NCBI GenBank assembly: GCA_964030475.1 | Contig: CAXIPT010000002.1 | Coordinates: forward strand, 13,694,421 to 13,758,420 | Direction of reading: 5' to 3' | DNA from: Tethya wilhelma | Lineage: Eukaryota > Porifera > Demospongiae > Tethyida > Tethyidae | Length of the DNA stretch: 64,000 nt | In this document: piece after piece, positions 46,601 to 64,000 of the stretch | How the letters are laid out: every line of letters begins with the position of its first letter | Position numbering within the stretch: the first letter of the stretch is position 1 | The notes under the pieces: model-generated | What the model was told of the DNA's origin: nothing | Databases searched by the model: none | The model's input: the letters and a program-made list of their open reading frames with translations, nothing else | Translations under genes and position numbers: made by a program

Positions 46601-48177
46601 TTTATTAACGTATATACTCACTGATAATTGCAGGAGTTACTCTACTAGTGTGTGTGGAGTTGGATTCTATTCAAGAGCTCATGCCTGGGTTTGCCTTGAC
46701 TGTTTATGAAGTTCAGCTTTGTGAGGAAGCCAAGTGCAACATGCAATCATTACTAAAGGTATGATTAATTAACATTTTAACGTGATACATGATATGCATG
46801 TATCATTACATTTTGCATGTTGGAGAGTGTGTCCATCATTGTTATGCTGCTGCAATACAACTAGCTCTGTTTAGTAGTAGCCAGGTTATATGGCCAAAGT
46901 AATATCAGTATAAATATTGCTTACCAATTGTACCCGAAATATCTGTGGGATCATGCATAATTATGTGCATCCCCACAATAATTCAAATTTTGTGCCACCC
47001 TATTTTGTGTTTGTACAACACACATTGTCCATGTACACATACACACACACACACAAACACACACACACAGAATGAAAGAGTGAACCCCAAGTTTGATTTG
47101 GAGTACCTTGATGATACACCAACCAAAAACAAAACTGCATTCAGCTTCTCAACTAGTGAAATTGTTACAGTAAGTAATTTTGAAAAGGGGGGGAGGAAAG
47201 AAGTGTATTGTGAAATTATTCTTGTTTCTTCATTGTAGAGTACTTCACCAAGTGTCATGAGCCTGGTAGTTTCATATGGTGTCACCACTATAGGAGTCAA
47301 CTACAGTCACAGCCAAACTGCTGAACTAAAGTTTACACTTCTAACTCCAACTCTTGAACCCACCACTGTCAGTGAGACCCTCACCACAGAGTATGACATT
47401 GTGGTTCAAGGCACACAACAGAGCCCTTCATCTGAGTACATCTACCTGTATGCATCAGTTGCCATACTGATAACAGCATTAGTATCAGTCGTAGTTGGGT
47501 TTGCTCTCATTGGTGTACTGATCTGGATAGCTCGTGTCAAGAGTGGACTGCGTAGAAAGATGACTCAAATGGCAGATCAGCAGAAAGAAGCTATCACAAG
47601 AAAACATACAGTCCTTAACAGTATACGTGATGCTCAAAGGAGATCAAATGTGTCCAGCCCGGAGGCCAGTCTCAGGAGAACACAGAGTACCATTGGGTTT
47701 CCGACTGCAGAGAAGTACAAGCGACACAGACCAAGACGAAAGCAGTCTAATCAATCTAGCAGAGACTCTAGTGCCAGAGGTACTCAAACCTCTCTAACTC
47801 AAAACATACTTCCAAGATCTCACAGCCTACCTAACCTTTCTGTTGATGCTATTCATATGGCTAATGAACAAAGCATTTTCCCTGGGCCCCAGAGACGCTC
47901 AAACCTGAATCAAGTCCATTCTCGAGTCGTACCACTAGTCAACACAGAACGTTCAAGTTTGAACAGATTAGTTCAACAGCAGCTCAAAGTCAATAGAGAT
48001 GCTAAAAATCTAAGGATAGTTCAAGAGGTGGCTTCGAAGATAAAGAACTATGGCGTCAATGAACAAAGTTTAGAGAGTAAAAAAGGAAGAACTGCACTTG
48101 CAAGTTATGCCGTTCGGAGTCTGGCAGCCAGTGCTAAGACTCCAGAGCCAGGATCAAGACCCAACACTGAACTCTGA
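35765..48177 (+). CDS. FREM2-like: FRAS1/FREM2-like protein: CSPG repeats, five Calx-beta domains, TM, cytoplasmic tail (12 exons, about 2,601 aa)
   Basis: Exons: 35765-39225, 40892-41190, 41268-41678, 43226-43621, 43687-43905, 44015-44158, 44523-44983, 45118-45480, 45664-46552, 46634-46758, 47071-47169, 47239-48177; the frame closes. The start at 35765 puts a signal peptide (LWIVFSLLVLVGTSA) at the N-terminus. The 3.46-kb first exon encodes the N-domain and a CSPG-repeat array with many N-glycosylation sequons (enough sequence for about nine repeats). Exons 2-7 encode about five Calx-beta domains (for example VAVGGDDYIPRDS, NDTDYEFSELFFVQL, DGSAQAGVDFVNSSSEIHF). A FRAS/FREM-specific region follows (YHWEVSQDGENFTL.., PNILVRCSAQAV). 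A membrane helix lies at about 2358-2386 and a 215-residue basic tail follows. Vertebrate relatives build the basement-membrane FRAS/FREM complex. Only the CSPG exon is unsplit. Intron 3 carries a foldback element. Confidence 0.9.
40571..40640. repeat. (GT)n microsatellite
   Basis: About 42 bp of pure GT followed by GCGT/GCAT variants, in intron 1 of the FREM2-like gene. The rest of this 1.67-kb intron shows no gene or clear repeat. Confidence 0.95.
41974..43085. mobile_element. Foldback transposable element, 1,112 bp, with 6-bp target duplication
   Basis: The ends are inverted repeats of at least 38 bp beginning TACGGAAGCCGAGAGTGACC. The element is flanked on both sides by the exact 6-bp duplication AGATAC (41968-41973 and 43086-43091). 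Inside each end are several copies of a 40-45 bp unit with the core TTCACATTCACGATCAATT, in inverted orientation on the two sides. The centre contains a minus-strand ORF (42353-42703) that is not a recognisable transposase. Non-autonomous; inserted in intron 3 of the FREM2-like gene. Confidence 0.85.
42703..42735. repeat. Perfect short palindrome inside the foldback element
   Basis: CATAGATATTATAC ACTAG TATAATATCTATGG: inverted repeat of about 14 bp at the approximate centre of the 41974-43085 element. It could be a nested small insertion or the fold point. Confidence 0.6.
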
Positions 48178-48548
48178 GAATAACACATCAACATTTTTTT
48201 GTAATAAATTTAGTCGACTTATTATTTTTGTAAATACACATTATATACAACAGCAGCAATTCAACAACAGTTCAAAGTTTGACTTCACTGAATATTACAG
48301 ACAAGATATTTACCCTTTTTTTACTGCAACACTACATGATCCTTAACTATTGCTTGCATAGTACACATTACTTTTGTCCCAACAAAAATTCTTGCCATGA
48401 AATCAGAACCCCATTAATTGTTTTCGTCATTAATTTTTTCTAAATGAAATGGTGTTGGTATAATTATGGTAATGAATTAAGATGCACAGGGTTTGATATA
48501 TGGTTCATTATAGAGTACTACTTTACATGCATCATGTATATAATGCAA
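48178..48548. other. Intergenic region between convergent FREM2-like and LRRC27 genes
   Basis: 370 bp of AT-rich 3' flank; GTAATAAATTTAG at about 48200 may serve FREM2-like polyadenylation. Nothing else seen. Confidence 0.5.
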
Positions 48549-50459
48549 TTAAAAAGGTTCATCACCAGTGAATGCAGTCAGTCTATACTCCCGACGTTGC
48601 TGTTTAATATCTTCAAAGTCTTTACGACGTGCTATAGCCTGAGAGACAGGTACAATCTGATTATCATACACTAATAAGTGAGAAAGTTTTAGGCCCAGTG
48701 TGCCATACATTACATTGTACTTTACCTCTGCTAGTCTTCTCTCTGCTTCTAACAATTCGTTTGAAGGAGTGCTGATGATACCAGCCTGCTTTCTTTGGTC
48801 AGCCAACTTCATCATGTGAACGTTGATTCTCTCTGAGACCTCTGACTCACGAGCATCTCGCAGAGAGCTGGCAGAACCAACACTCTCTTTCTTTTGCAAA
48901 CTAACCAATGCTTTGCGTTGAGTATCCATAGCCTAGTGCATGTGAGTGCATCGAGACAGAAAATCTACTTAAATTGGCAATAGGGCTTGGAATAACATGT
49001 GAACAAGGCTACTATAATAAACAATAATTACCTTAAATCTTGATTCTGAATCCGTGCAATCCTCACCCTTCTTTACCGATTGAGCACAATCTGTTGCAAA
49101 TGGGGCAGTGTCAGTAGCTTTTGAATAGTGGAGCTTTCCTTCAATATGAACTTTCAATTCTTGTTGTCTCTGCAATTCTCTTGCTTCATCTCTCCACAAC
49201 TGAATACCTTGTCTGGCTCTAAATGCAAAACAACAACAAAGTCAGCAATGATCTTCCAATGTGTATCACAACACTCGTACTTTGCTTGGTCCAAAACAGC
49301 ATTTATTTCCATTTTTAATTCAGCAGACTGCTCAAGTGGTTTTCTTAAGGCTGTGTCAATTCCCTTCTTCTTGTGCCTGCGTTGTTTCTTTCTCAGTTTA
49401 GGGGCTGGGGAGTGCTGTGGAGATGGAGTGTCAGGTCTGGAGTGCCTTCTCCTGGACTCACCCTCCACTTGAGCATGGAGCGTAGCTTGTCTCATTAGAG
49501 GGAGAGGCAATATACCACGAACAGTGTGGGAGACCAAAGGTGGACTAGTGCAAGTCAAGGCTACATGAATGCAAAGACAACACTAATATCATGGGCTAGC
49601 TCAGTCTCAAGGCAGTGCAAAATACATATCCTCATATGCAATACTGTAGACAATACCATGATTGCTGTTAATGGGGTGAAGTGGTTCAAAAAGTCTATTG
49701 TCTATATCACTGGAATAGAGCCTCTCATCATCTTCAGACTCATCCAGTTGCTGCCGAAGATACTTCAATATGGCCTATAATATTTTTATTACAAACATCT
49801 TTATGCTACATCATGGATATCATAGCTCCTTACCTTGGTTCCTTGTTCAGTGATGCTTTTCGGAGGAAATTCCAGTGGATTCCGAGATAAGTTTATTGCA
49901 ATAAGATGATGCAGTCGTCCCAACTGAGCCGGGAGGGTCTTTATCTTATTACCTTCTAGCAACAGAGTCCGAAGAGCTCTGCACAATAACATTCAGTAAA
50001 ACAGATAGGATGTAGGCCTTACAGTTTATTGCAAGTAACACTAGAGTAGCTTACTTTAATTTCTCAATGGAAGGAGGTAGTGCTTCAATCCTGTTATTTC
50101 TGAGGTCCAGCCAACGTAAGTTTGGACAACTGATGAACAGAGAATCTGGAAGTGTTGTTATTTTATTACCCTCAAGATAGAGGCACTGGATGGAAAGAAA
50201 CAGATCAAACTGTCAGCAAGCAAGCAAATTTGGGTGGGTATTAATTAGAACCGCTCATTTTGCAACTCACTTCTAGCTTACTACATCCAGGGATTTCCAA
50301 AGGAAGTTCAGTGATTCCTCTTCTGCTTAGATCTAAGCTAGATGTAGACAAAGCACTCGCTGAAAGTATAAAATCTTGAACACTGCACGCTTGGACTCGA
50401 GACATCTTTTCTGGATCTGACCATGATTTGATTTGTTGTGGATACAATACGGTTGCCAT
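48549..50459 (-). CDS. LRRC27: LRRC27 homologue: leucine-rich repeats plus coiled coil (8 exons, about 448 aa)
   Basis: Exons: 50459-50271, 50185-50055, 49978-49834, 49774-49657, 49560-49281, 49218-49032, 48932-48726, 48638-48549. Residues about 35-150 form leucine-rich repeats (SLDLSRRGITELPLEIPGCS; LYLEGNKITTLPDSLF; LRWLDLRNNRIEALPPSIEK; LRTLLLEGNKIKTLPAQLG; LIAINLSRNPLEFPP). ITEQGTKAILKYLRQQLDE follows, then a basic Ser/Pro segment with KLRKKQRRHKKKG and a helical C-terminus (QLWRDEARELQRQQELK; MMKLADQRKQAG). This order and the LEFPP..QG motif match LRRC27, whose function is poorly defined. The final intron (48639-48725, 87 nt) is an exact multiple of three with no stop, so it may be retained. 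It shares an upstream region with STK32. Confidence 0.85.
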
Positions 50460-51515
50460 GGACAAATGGACGCGCCCATTTTATGTTATCTGCACATGCG
50501 CAAATTGACTTATCTATTTAAAAGAATTTGGTTAGGAAATTTTTAATCGTGTTGCGAAGTGTTTTCTTGCAGCTAGCAGTGGTCACAGAAGAAGGTAATA
50601 TTGGCACGAAGGTACAGCTGGATTGAAGAAAACTATTGCTCTCATGAAGGAACGTACCGGATAGGTATGGTAAGTGAGTTTTCACCCGTGAACAGTATGT
50701 ATATAGACGTCAATAAACAATTTTTTTATCATAAAAAAGCATGTCTAACTTTTTTTTGTTTTGACTAAACAGTGACTTCTACGTAGAAGACAAACAACCC
50801 TTACAGTTCATTCTTGGTTCCCTGTGCCTCAAACTATAGGGAATCTTAATTAGTGTATGCTTGCACATGTTCACATGATTGTTCAAATTATAATGTCCAG
50901 AAATAGCTCAAGTTTACTGTGTCCTTTAGAAACAGTTTTTGTGTTAAAGGTCACTTGTTCCAGTTCAATTGGCACGGGGGCTGCCAGAATATTGAAACAT
51001 TGCGTAGGATGCACTCTGTATGTGCACACGTTTTCTCACACTTTACATTCTGCTACTAGGCAAACCCGGGTGATTCAGGAACTGCTTTTTGTTCCTGCTT
51101 CCTTACTGATTATATAGCACTTGTCCACTTCAGCTTGTGTGGTTTGGAAGAGCCACTCTTAACATCATTTCTTCCTTTCTCTGTATTATCTTTGTTTAGT
51201 GGAGGCTCATTGCGTTCCTTACTATCAGTACCTAGCTACTATATCAATCCCAATAATTATGAACATCATTTCTATTAAAATAGCATACATTCCCTAGTAT
51301 CGTGGAGTACAAGGAATGTTCTTTATGACGAGTTGTATGTGTAACTGTTTACATACTGCATTGTATAATTTAACATGTGTCAATACATGGTACTGTGTTA
51401 AGTATACTGTGTATAGACTCATCATATGTGTAGTACATGTATATATGTATCTTGTTGTCTTATCTAGGTGTACACTGTTTAAGGTTAGAAGGAGTTGGGA
51501 AAATTGAGAGAGGAA
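50460..51515. promoter_or_regulatory. LRRC27 / STK32 divergent promoter and STK32 5' UTR
   Basis: The start codons are 1,056 bp apart. A likely non-coding STK32 exon ends at 50669 (donor ATG|GTAAGTGAG), and the acceptor TTATCTAG before 51468 would join it to the coding exon. The intervening 0.8 kb is AT-rich without recognised coding sequence. Confidence 0.45.
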
Positions 51516-58672
<7,157 letters not shown>

Positions 58673-59462
58673 ATTGGTGTTCTAAACACATTCTTATTTT
58701 GTAAGTGTAATGTGTGTAATCTAATTTGTGTATTATTGTCAAACAACACTTTGTATAATTACTGAGTGACTTATTTTGTGTGTGTGTATGTGCCCAGATT
58801 GTCAGAACAATTTTAGTACTTATATTTTATTGATCTTTTATGTAACATTGCTTAGCGCTATTACTGTTATTTTTACAACAGAATTAATTTTAACAATAAT
58901 GTTATTAATTATAAGTGAGAATTTAGTAACATGCGAGCAATCACTGCCTTAAGAAATTATAACGACCATGCACTGCATGCATGCCGTTATGCAAAATCAC
59001 ATGAGTGTATAATGTCATGTAAGCCCCATATATACATGTACATTTATTGCACAAGAAATGTCTCTGACTACATATCTTGCACCTATATACCATAATTATA
59101 ATTTTATGGGAGCCATACATGAGTGCATGTATAATATACACGTACATGTGCAGATCAATTAATCTCTACATATTTGTATGTTAATGTCATATATTAATGA
59201 TGCATGCGTAACAACAATTATTTCTTTATTTAAAAGTTCAACTGTGATCAAGAATCGATATCCATATTAATTTAAACTGAGTAAGCTACATACAAAAGAA
59301 AGTGATCACTGATCAATAAAGCTAATATAGTCATCAACGTTCAAGGACCAACATTATTACGATAGACTGAAGACACATAGTACAGCAAAACAAAATAATT
59401 ATTGTTATAATAGTATTGCACTTTTATTATAAGTTTAGAAAGTCTTCATGCTACAATTTATT
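58673..59462. other. Intergenic region between convergent STK32 and iRhom-like genes
   Basis: 790 bp of AT-rich 3' flank. No coding exon, hairpin or RNA gene was recognised. On the minus strand the iRhom-like stop is followed at once by AATAAATT. Confidence 0.5.
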
Positions 59463-59734
59463 TTACAAGGAGAAGACTTGAGCATCAGGGCTACTATAAT
59501 CATCCGGACAAATGTCACTGGAATAAGGGACACAGTTAATATAGTGGCAAAAGAAGCAGAAGGCAGGGTTGGGGATGAGGTAAAACGTAAGAAAACCAGC
59601 CAAAAACAAAATTATAAGCAGAGGTATGCAAATTATAAGCAAGATCCTCTTTCGAGCAGCATCCCATTTTCCAAAAGTGATATATGGAACAAACACAAGA
59701 GCAGAAGGTATTCCAAAGAGGAGGCCACCTGATA

Positions 59735-59818
<84 letters not shown>

Positions 59819-62800
59819 GGGGTTGTGAATAGTCTTAAATTAATCACTGTACAAACACCAACTATTGTAATTCTTTCCCATACCAATATGAGCCATGTTG
59901 TCAACGTAAGGAAGGGTGCCAAGGGCCAGTAGGAACACTACAAATGCTGTCAGCTTCAACAGTTCTAGATAAGGATGATCAATGATCTGCCAGAAGTGTC
60001 CCAATTCAACAAACAAAACTGCAAGTAAACCAAACACTGCTCCAGATGCTCCAGCATTGACACCATAGGGAATGAAAATGGCACTAATCTGAAAAAACAA
60101 TCACACTGGATCACATACACAATCAAATCTTTACAACAAAGTTGGACTTTCAACTAATTTTAGAGTTACAGGGCACTACAGGCACACAGGTTTACAATCA
60201 ATACATACTCTACAGGAAAGATGGTAATTTGGCAATTGAGAGTCAACTCACAATGTTGCCACCAACTCCACTGAGGATATAGATAATCCCAACCCTAAGC
60301 CAACCAATGGTTCTCTCAATCTTGATACCAATGTACAACTGAACTGGTATCACAAATATGAGATGAATCACTCCCAGGTGAATGAAGATGGATGTGAACC
60401 ACCTCCAGAACTGCTGTGCTGTGGGAAGTAGACCATTACCACCAATGCCAACCTCGTTAAACCCACAAACATCTCGCAAGCAGTTGACCTGGTGGGGGGA
60501 GAGGGGGGGCACAAAAAAATGAACACACAAAGTCTGGACTCAAAACACAATTTACTGTAAGGCTTACCTCATCACAATTCAAAGCATCTCCATGATACCA
60601 TCCATTGCGTGCCTCGCACTCTTCAAAACTCATCACTCTGCAAGTACCAGTGATAGAAATACAACAAGGTCGGAAGTTGGGTACAAACACCGTCGAGTTA
60701 TCGGAGCATTCACTGACAACATTTATATTGACATCATTGGCATCACTTTGGAGGCAATCAGTTGTGTTGATTACACCAACCCACTGCTGGTTTTGACAGC
60801 AACTGAAGGTGCTACGCCCAAACTGTATAGCATTGCGATTACGAATTCCAAAGTCAGTCCTCATACATGGAGTGAATTTGGCACCAAAAAAGATAAGATT
60901 CGTAGGTGTAGGACCAATCCAGAGGTTGACACTGCGATAATAGGTGATGTTTGCAGTAGTACTATTTGTAGAGAGAGATGGAAATACTTCTGTGTTTTCA
61001 ACGGGAACAATCCTGATTGGTGCAATCCCATACAGTGGAAGGAGAACCACCATGGCAATCACCTATGTGGATTACAAGATGCTCATCATCTACTTGCACA
61101 TTCATTGACTCACAGTGTAGATGGCATCAACTACACATGTGGATACTAGTGGAATACTAAGTTACTAACCTGAGCTACTGACACCAATATGATGAACCAT
61201 GGAATGAATGATGGTAATGATTCCACTTCCCTTCGGATAAGGGTACTTTGTCTTTGAAGCTTAGTAAGCTTCTTCTTCTTCTTTTTCTTCCTCCTCTGGA
61301 CCTCAGGTGTTTGTTGATCCATAGACTGGAGTCTCTCTCTTCGAACCCCCTGAGCATGCTCAGTCTCTCCTTCAACTAGGTCTAAAGAATAACAGGGAAC
61401 TATCAGTATGGTTGCAATAAAACACAAAGCATAAACAAACAAAAAACATAGCATAGTATGCAGTAGTTGGACACAACACTGCATAGCTAAAACTATTGAG
61501 AGTACATTTGCTATTTGAGTGGATTGCTGACAATTGATGGAAAGTTTGCTAACTTTTACCTCTCTGCCAGCATGACATGTAAGCTATAGCCTATCAAGCT
61601 TGCATGCACGTACATGAAAATCAATATTGATCTCTATATCAAAACAGGCCTATAGATATCAATAAAGGCAAATCTCACACTAGTAGATGCTTATAGTGAT
61701 TCTAAACAATGCACACTATCCATAGGGCATGACCAACAAGCAAGGTCAGAATATTATGTAATATGACCAGCAAAAAGGTTCCAACTTCAGAAGCTACAGT
61801 GCATAACACATTAGTTTTCAAGACATTGTAACCGCTCAATTAATGACTGTTAATTTTGCTACTGGAGTTGCAATTAATTTGTAAGAGATGGGCAGAAAAT
61901 GTCTCTCGATAGCTAATTACACTACCAGTAGATCCAAAGAATTCAATGGCATCATCTCTGTTCCGTCGCTGGCGTATCCTCTTCTCAGCCTACAATATGA
62001 AGTACAGGGCAAGGTCAGTAGGTTGTTGACTTATTGAACATCAGTTGAGAATCTATTTCTAGCACTATGATACATATTGCACGAGGAAAATTCAGTTCAC
62101 TGCCATTCAAGTGGGCTAGGAAGCAGTGTTCAAAAGGGAAGCTATACTAAGTGCTGGTGGTTGTTGATTTGGTAACATAAAAATCACTAAAATCGAACAC
62201 TTTTAACTAAATAGACATAGTTTACATCTGCTCTGATAGCACTTAGAGTAATTTCTCAATACCATTAGCTGCCGTCATTTTCCCACAATGACAATGTAGA
62301 GAAGACATGAAAACACTACATACACTGTAGGCTACTGCTAGCAGTTTAGGAAAAGGATAGCATACTTTAAGGGAACTAAACCGGACAATGAGTGCACCAA
62401 AAAAACCCGGATCATACTACAACGCCATTAACATACTTACCTTCACAAACTTCATGTAGTAGTCCCAGGCTTGATTCTTGTCATAAATCAACTCATCTTG
62501 ACGAACACCTACTGGGGCTGGGGCTGGAGTTGGCTGGGGCTGTGCAGGCCGAGGTTGGGCTGATGGATGGGTCGGAGCTGAAAAACAAAAAATAACACAA
62601 TACTAACACTATAATATACAAACAGCAATAGAGTACCTGGATATTGTTGCTCTTCAGTGTGTACAGATACTCTGGTAATGGCTTGTTGAGATGGAGCAGG
62701 AGCATTTGGACTTTGCTGGCTAATAGGGCATAAATAATTAGATAAGAACAGCTACCAATGAATGCTAAACAAATGATAGTTACCCAGTAAATGGGGTAGC

Positions 62801-63607
62801 TACATCAAAATAAGATGGTGGAGCTTCAGTAATGAATGTGTCCTCTTCACTGCTGTCATCACTAAGCTCAGTGAGGTTGAAGCTGTGTCCATCAGCAATA
62901 GCCACATAGTCTGGAGGGGGCTCCTCAGCAAAGCCATGATGAGAAGGACGGCGGGAGAGGGAGACACGGCGACCAAGAGTTGATATGAGCCCACTCTCCT
63001 GACAATGAATGTGAGTATGAGGGAATACACCAATTAATAGCAATTGTGTCAGGTTCTGCCCCTCACACCATATCTGTTGCAACAAGGAATTGTGCTATAC
63101 TCTCAACAAATCATGTGTGAACACTCACAACTACAAATAAGGCAACCAGTGTAATAAAACTTAACTGCCCAGTACATAGTTTGCAGACACACACACACAC
63201 ACATTTTACTGCAGAATACTAAGTACTGTGTTCTTTGAAGAGAGCTTGACTAACATAAATATCTGTAATGCACAGAATCCATACCTCTGAAGCTCTTCTC
63301 TCAGTGAACTCTTCCCAACCAATCCTGTTAGCATTACCATGCTGAGATTCCTCAGTTAATCCGAAGAAATTACCTACAGCATGACCAAGCTGGCCTGCTC
63401 TGTGACGTAATGACCGACCTATATAAGTGGACAAATGATGTAACTATAATTATATTTTTAAAAATCATCACTTTCTTTACTAACCAAGAGTTCCAGACCT
63501 CTCCTGTGGATATGGAGGAGCAGCGGATTCACTCACATCCACTCGGGTGTCAAACTGCACTCTAGACTGTGATTGACTCACTGGAGGCTCTGTATTCTCA
63601 GGGGGAG
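59463..63607 (-). CDS. RHBDF-like: iRhom-family rhomboid with catalytic-type Ser/His motifs (11 exons seen, 722 aa; 5' end beyond window)
   Basis: Visible exons: 63607-63485, 63418-63285, 62998-62784, 62719-62637, 62577-62441, 61989-61926, 61381-61170, 61062-60568, 60488-60252, 60088-59884, 59728-59463. A Pro/Ser-rich cytosolic part leads to a first membrane helix, then the Cys-rich iRhom homology loop (LWIGPTPTNLIFFGAKFTPC; RPCCISITGTCRVMSFEECE; GWYHGDALNC). The rhomboid core is FWRWFTSIFIHLGVIHLIFV, GWLRVGIIYILSGVGGNI, YGVNAGASGAVFGLLAVLF and NMAHIGGLLFG. True iRhoms have GPAG at the serine site; here it is GASG, and HxxGxxxG is intact. The Asn normally found in helix 2 is Val. iRhoms escort ADAM17 and EGF-family ligands; this one may also cleave. 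Upstream of 63607 the window shows only intron. Confidence 0.9.
59737..59815. repeat. (GT)n microsatellite
   Basis: About 79 bp of pure GT, half of the 155-bp last intron of the iRhom-like gene. On the transcript it reads (CA)n and ends about 8 nt before the acceptor AG. Confidence 0.95.
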
Positions 63608-64000
63608 CTGAACCACGGCCAAAAGACAAGTTGATATGAATGAGAATCTATATATGTACAGTATGTGTATGTGTGTTTGTTCCACACTGCTAAGTCAGGG
63701 CCTGTTAATGTTACATGAGTAAAAACTGACACTGACAATGGAATTGGTAACACACAAACAAAACCAAGCAAGTAGGAACTACATGTACAACAAGTAGGAC
63801 CATACACACACACTGCTATCCATTCCTATAGCCTAACATGGATGGGATGCATTGTAAAGGAGATCACATGACAATAATTGGATCCAAAATCATAACAACT
63901 AAATAAGCTTAGTTATACATGTATGTTTTCCTTGAAGTTATATCAAATTATATACAATATACTGAAGCAAGGGTAAGTACTCTTTGAAGGACAATTATTA
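63608..64000 (-). other. Intron of iRhom-like gene, running off the window
   Basis: No further coding exon in the correct phase was found; the remaining N-terminal exons should lie to the right of the window. A small CA tract lies just upstream of 63810. Confidence 0.5.

Overview
The window is nuclear DNA from an animal, most likely a sponge (probably a demosponge). Genes are small and tightly packed, and they are split by short GT-AG introns. Several pairs share divergent promoters of only 0.2-0.3 kb. DNA is AT-rich with many (CA)n/(GT)n tracts; one 85-bp run of N and two single N lie in such tracts, so they are assembly gaps. The gene set is animal-specific (FRAS1/FREM matrix protein, PERK, iRhom, SLK/STK10, LRRC27, CCDC149, STK32). 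It also holds genes that most animals lack: a FEX fluoride exporter, a plant-style ArfGAP-C2 protein and a death-fold/GTPase receptor-like protein. The sponge assignment is an inference from this mix.

Left to right: the 3' end of an SLK/STK10 kinase (+, 1-1001); renalase (+, 1371-2489); a nine-exon gene with four death-fold repeats, a large Roc-like GTPase and a C-terminal death domain (-, 3405-11680); FAM204A (+, 11955-15715) on a shared promoter; FEX (+, 16197-17318); SEM1/DSS1 (-, 17432-19211); ArfGAP-C2 (+, 19395-21675); CCDC149 (-, 22220-24326); D-aspartate/D-amino-acid oxidase with a peroxisomal tail (-, 24574-25611); PERK/EIF2AK3 (-, 26401-32047); ribose-5-phosphate isomerase (+, 32876-35082); a complete FREM2-like membrane protein (+, 35765-48177); LRRC27 (-, 48549-50459); STK32/YANK kinase (+, 51516-58672); and an iRhom-family rhomboid whose 5' end lies beyond the window (-, 59463 to past 63607).

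Exon models were built by hand. Each junction was checked for GT..AG and reading phase, and every complete model closes without a frameshift. The genes do not form one pathway. The introns hold several non-autonomous foldback/MITE-like elements. Three share a TACCGTATAGC-type end, and one 1.1-kb element has an exact 6-bp target duplication.

The most notable items are the death-array GTPase, whose introns are all phase 1, so that each death fold is a self-contained cassette, and the iRhom-family rhomboid that keeps the catalytic serine and histidine that iRhoms have lost or no longer use.
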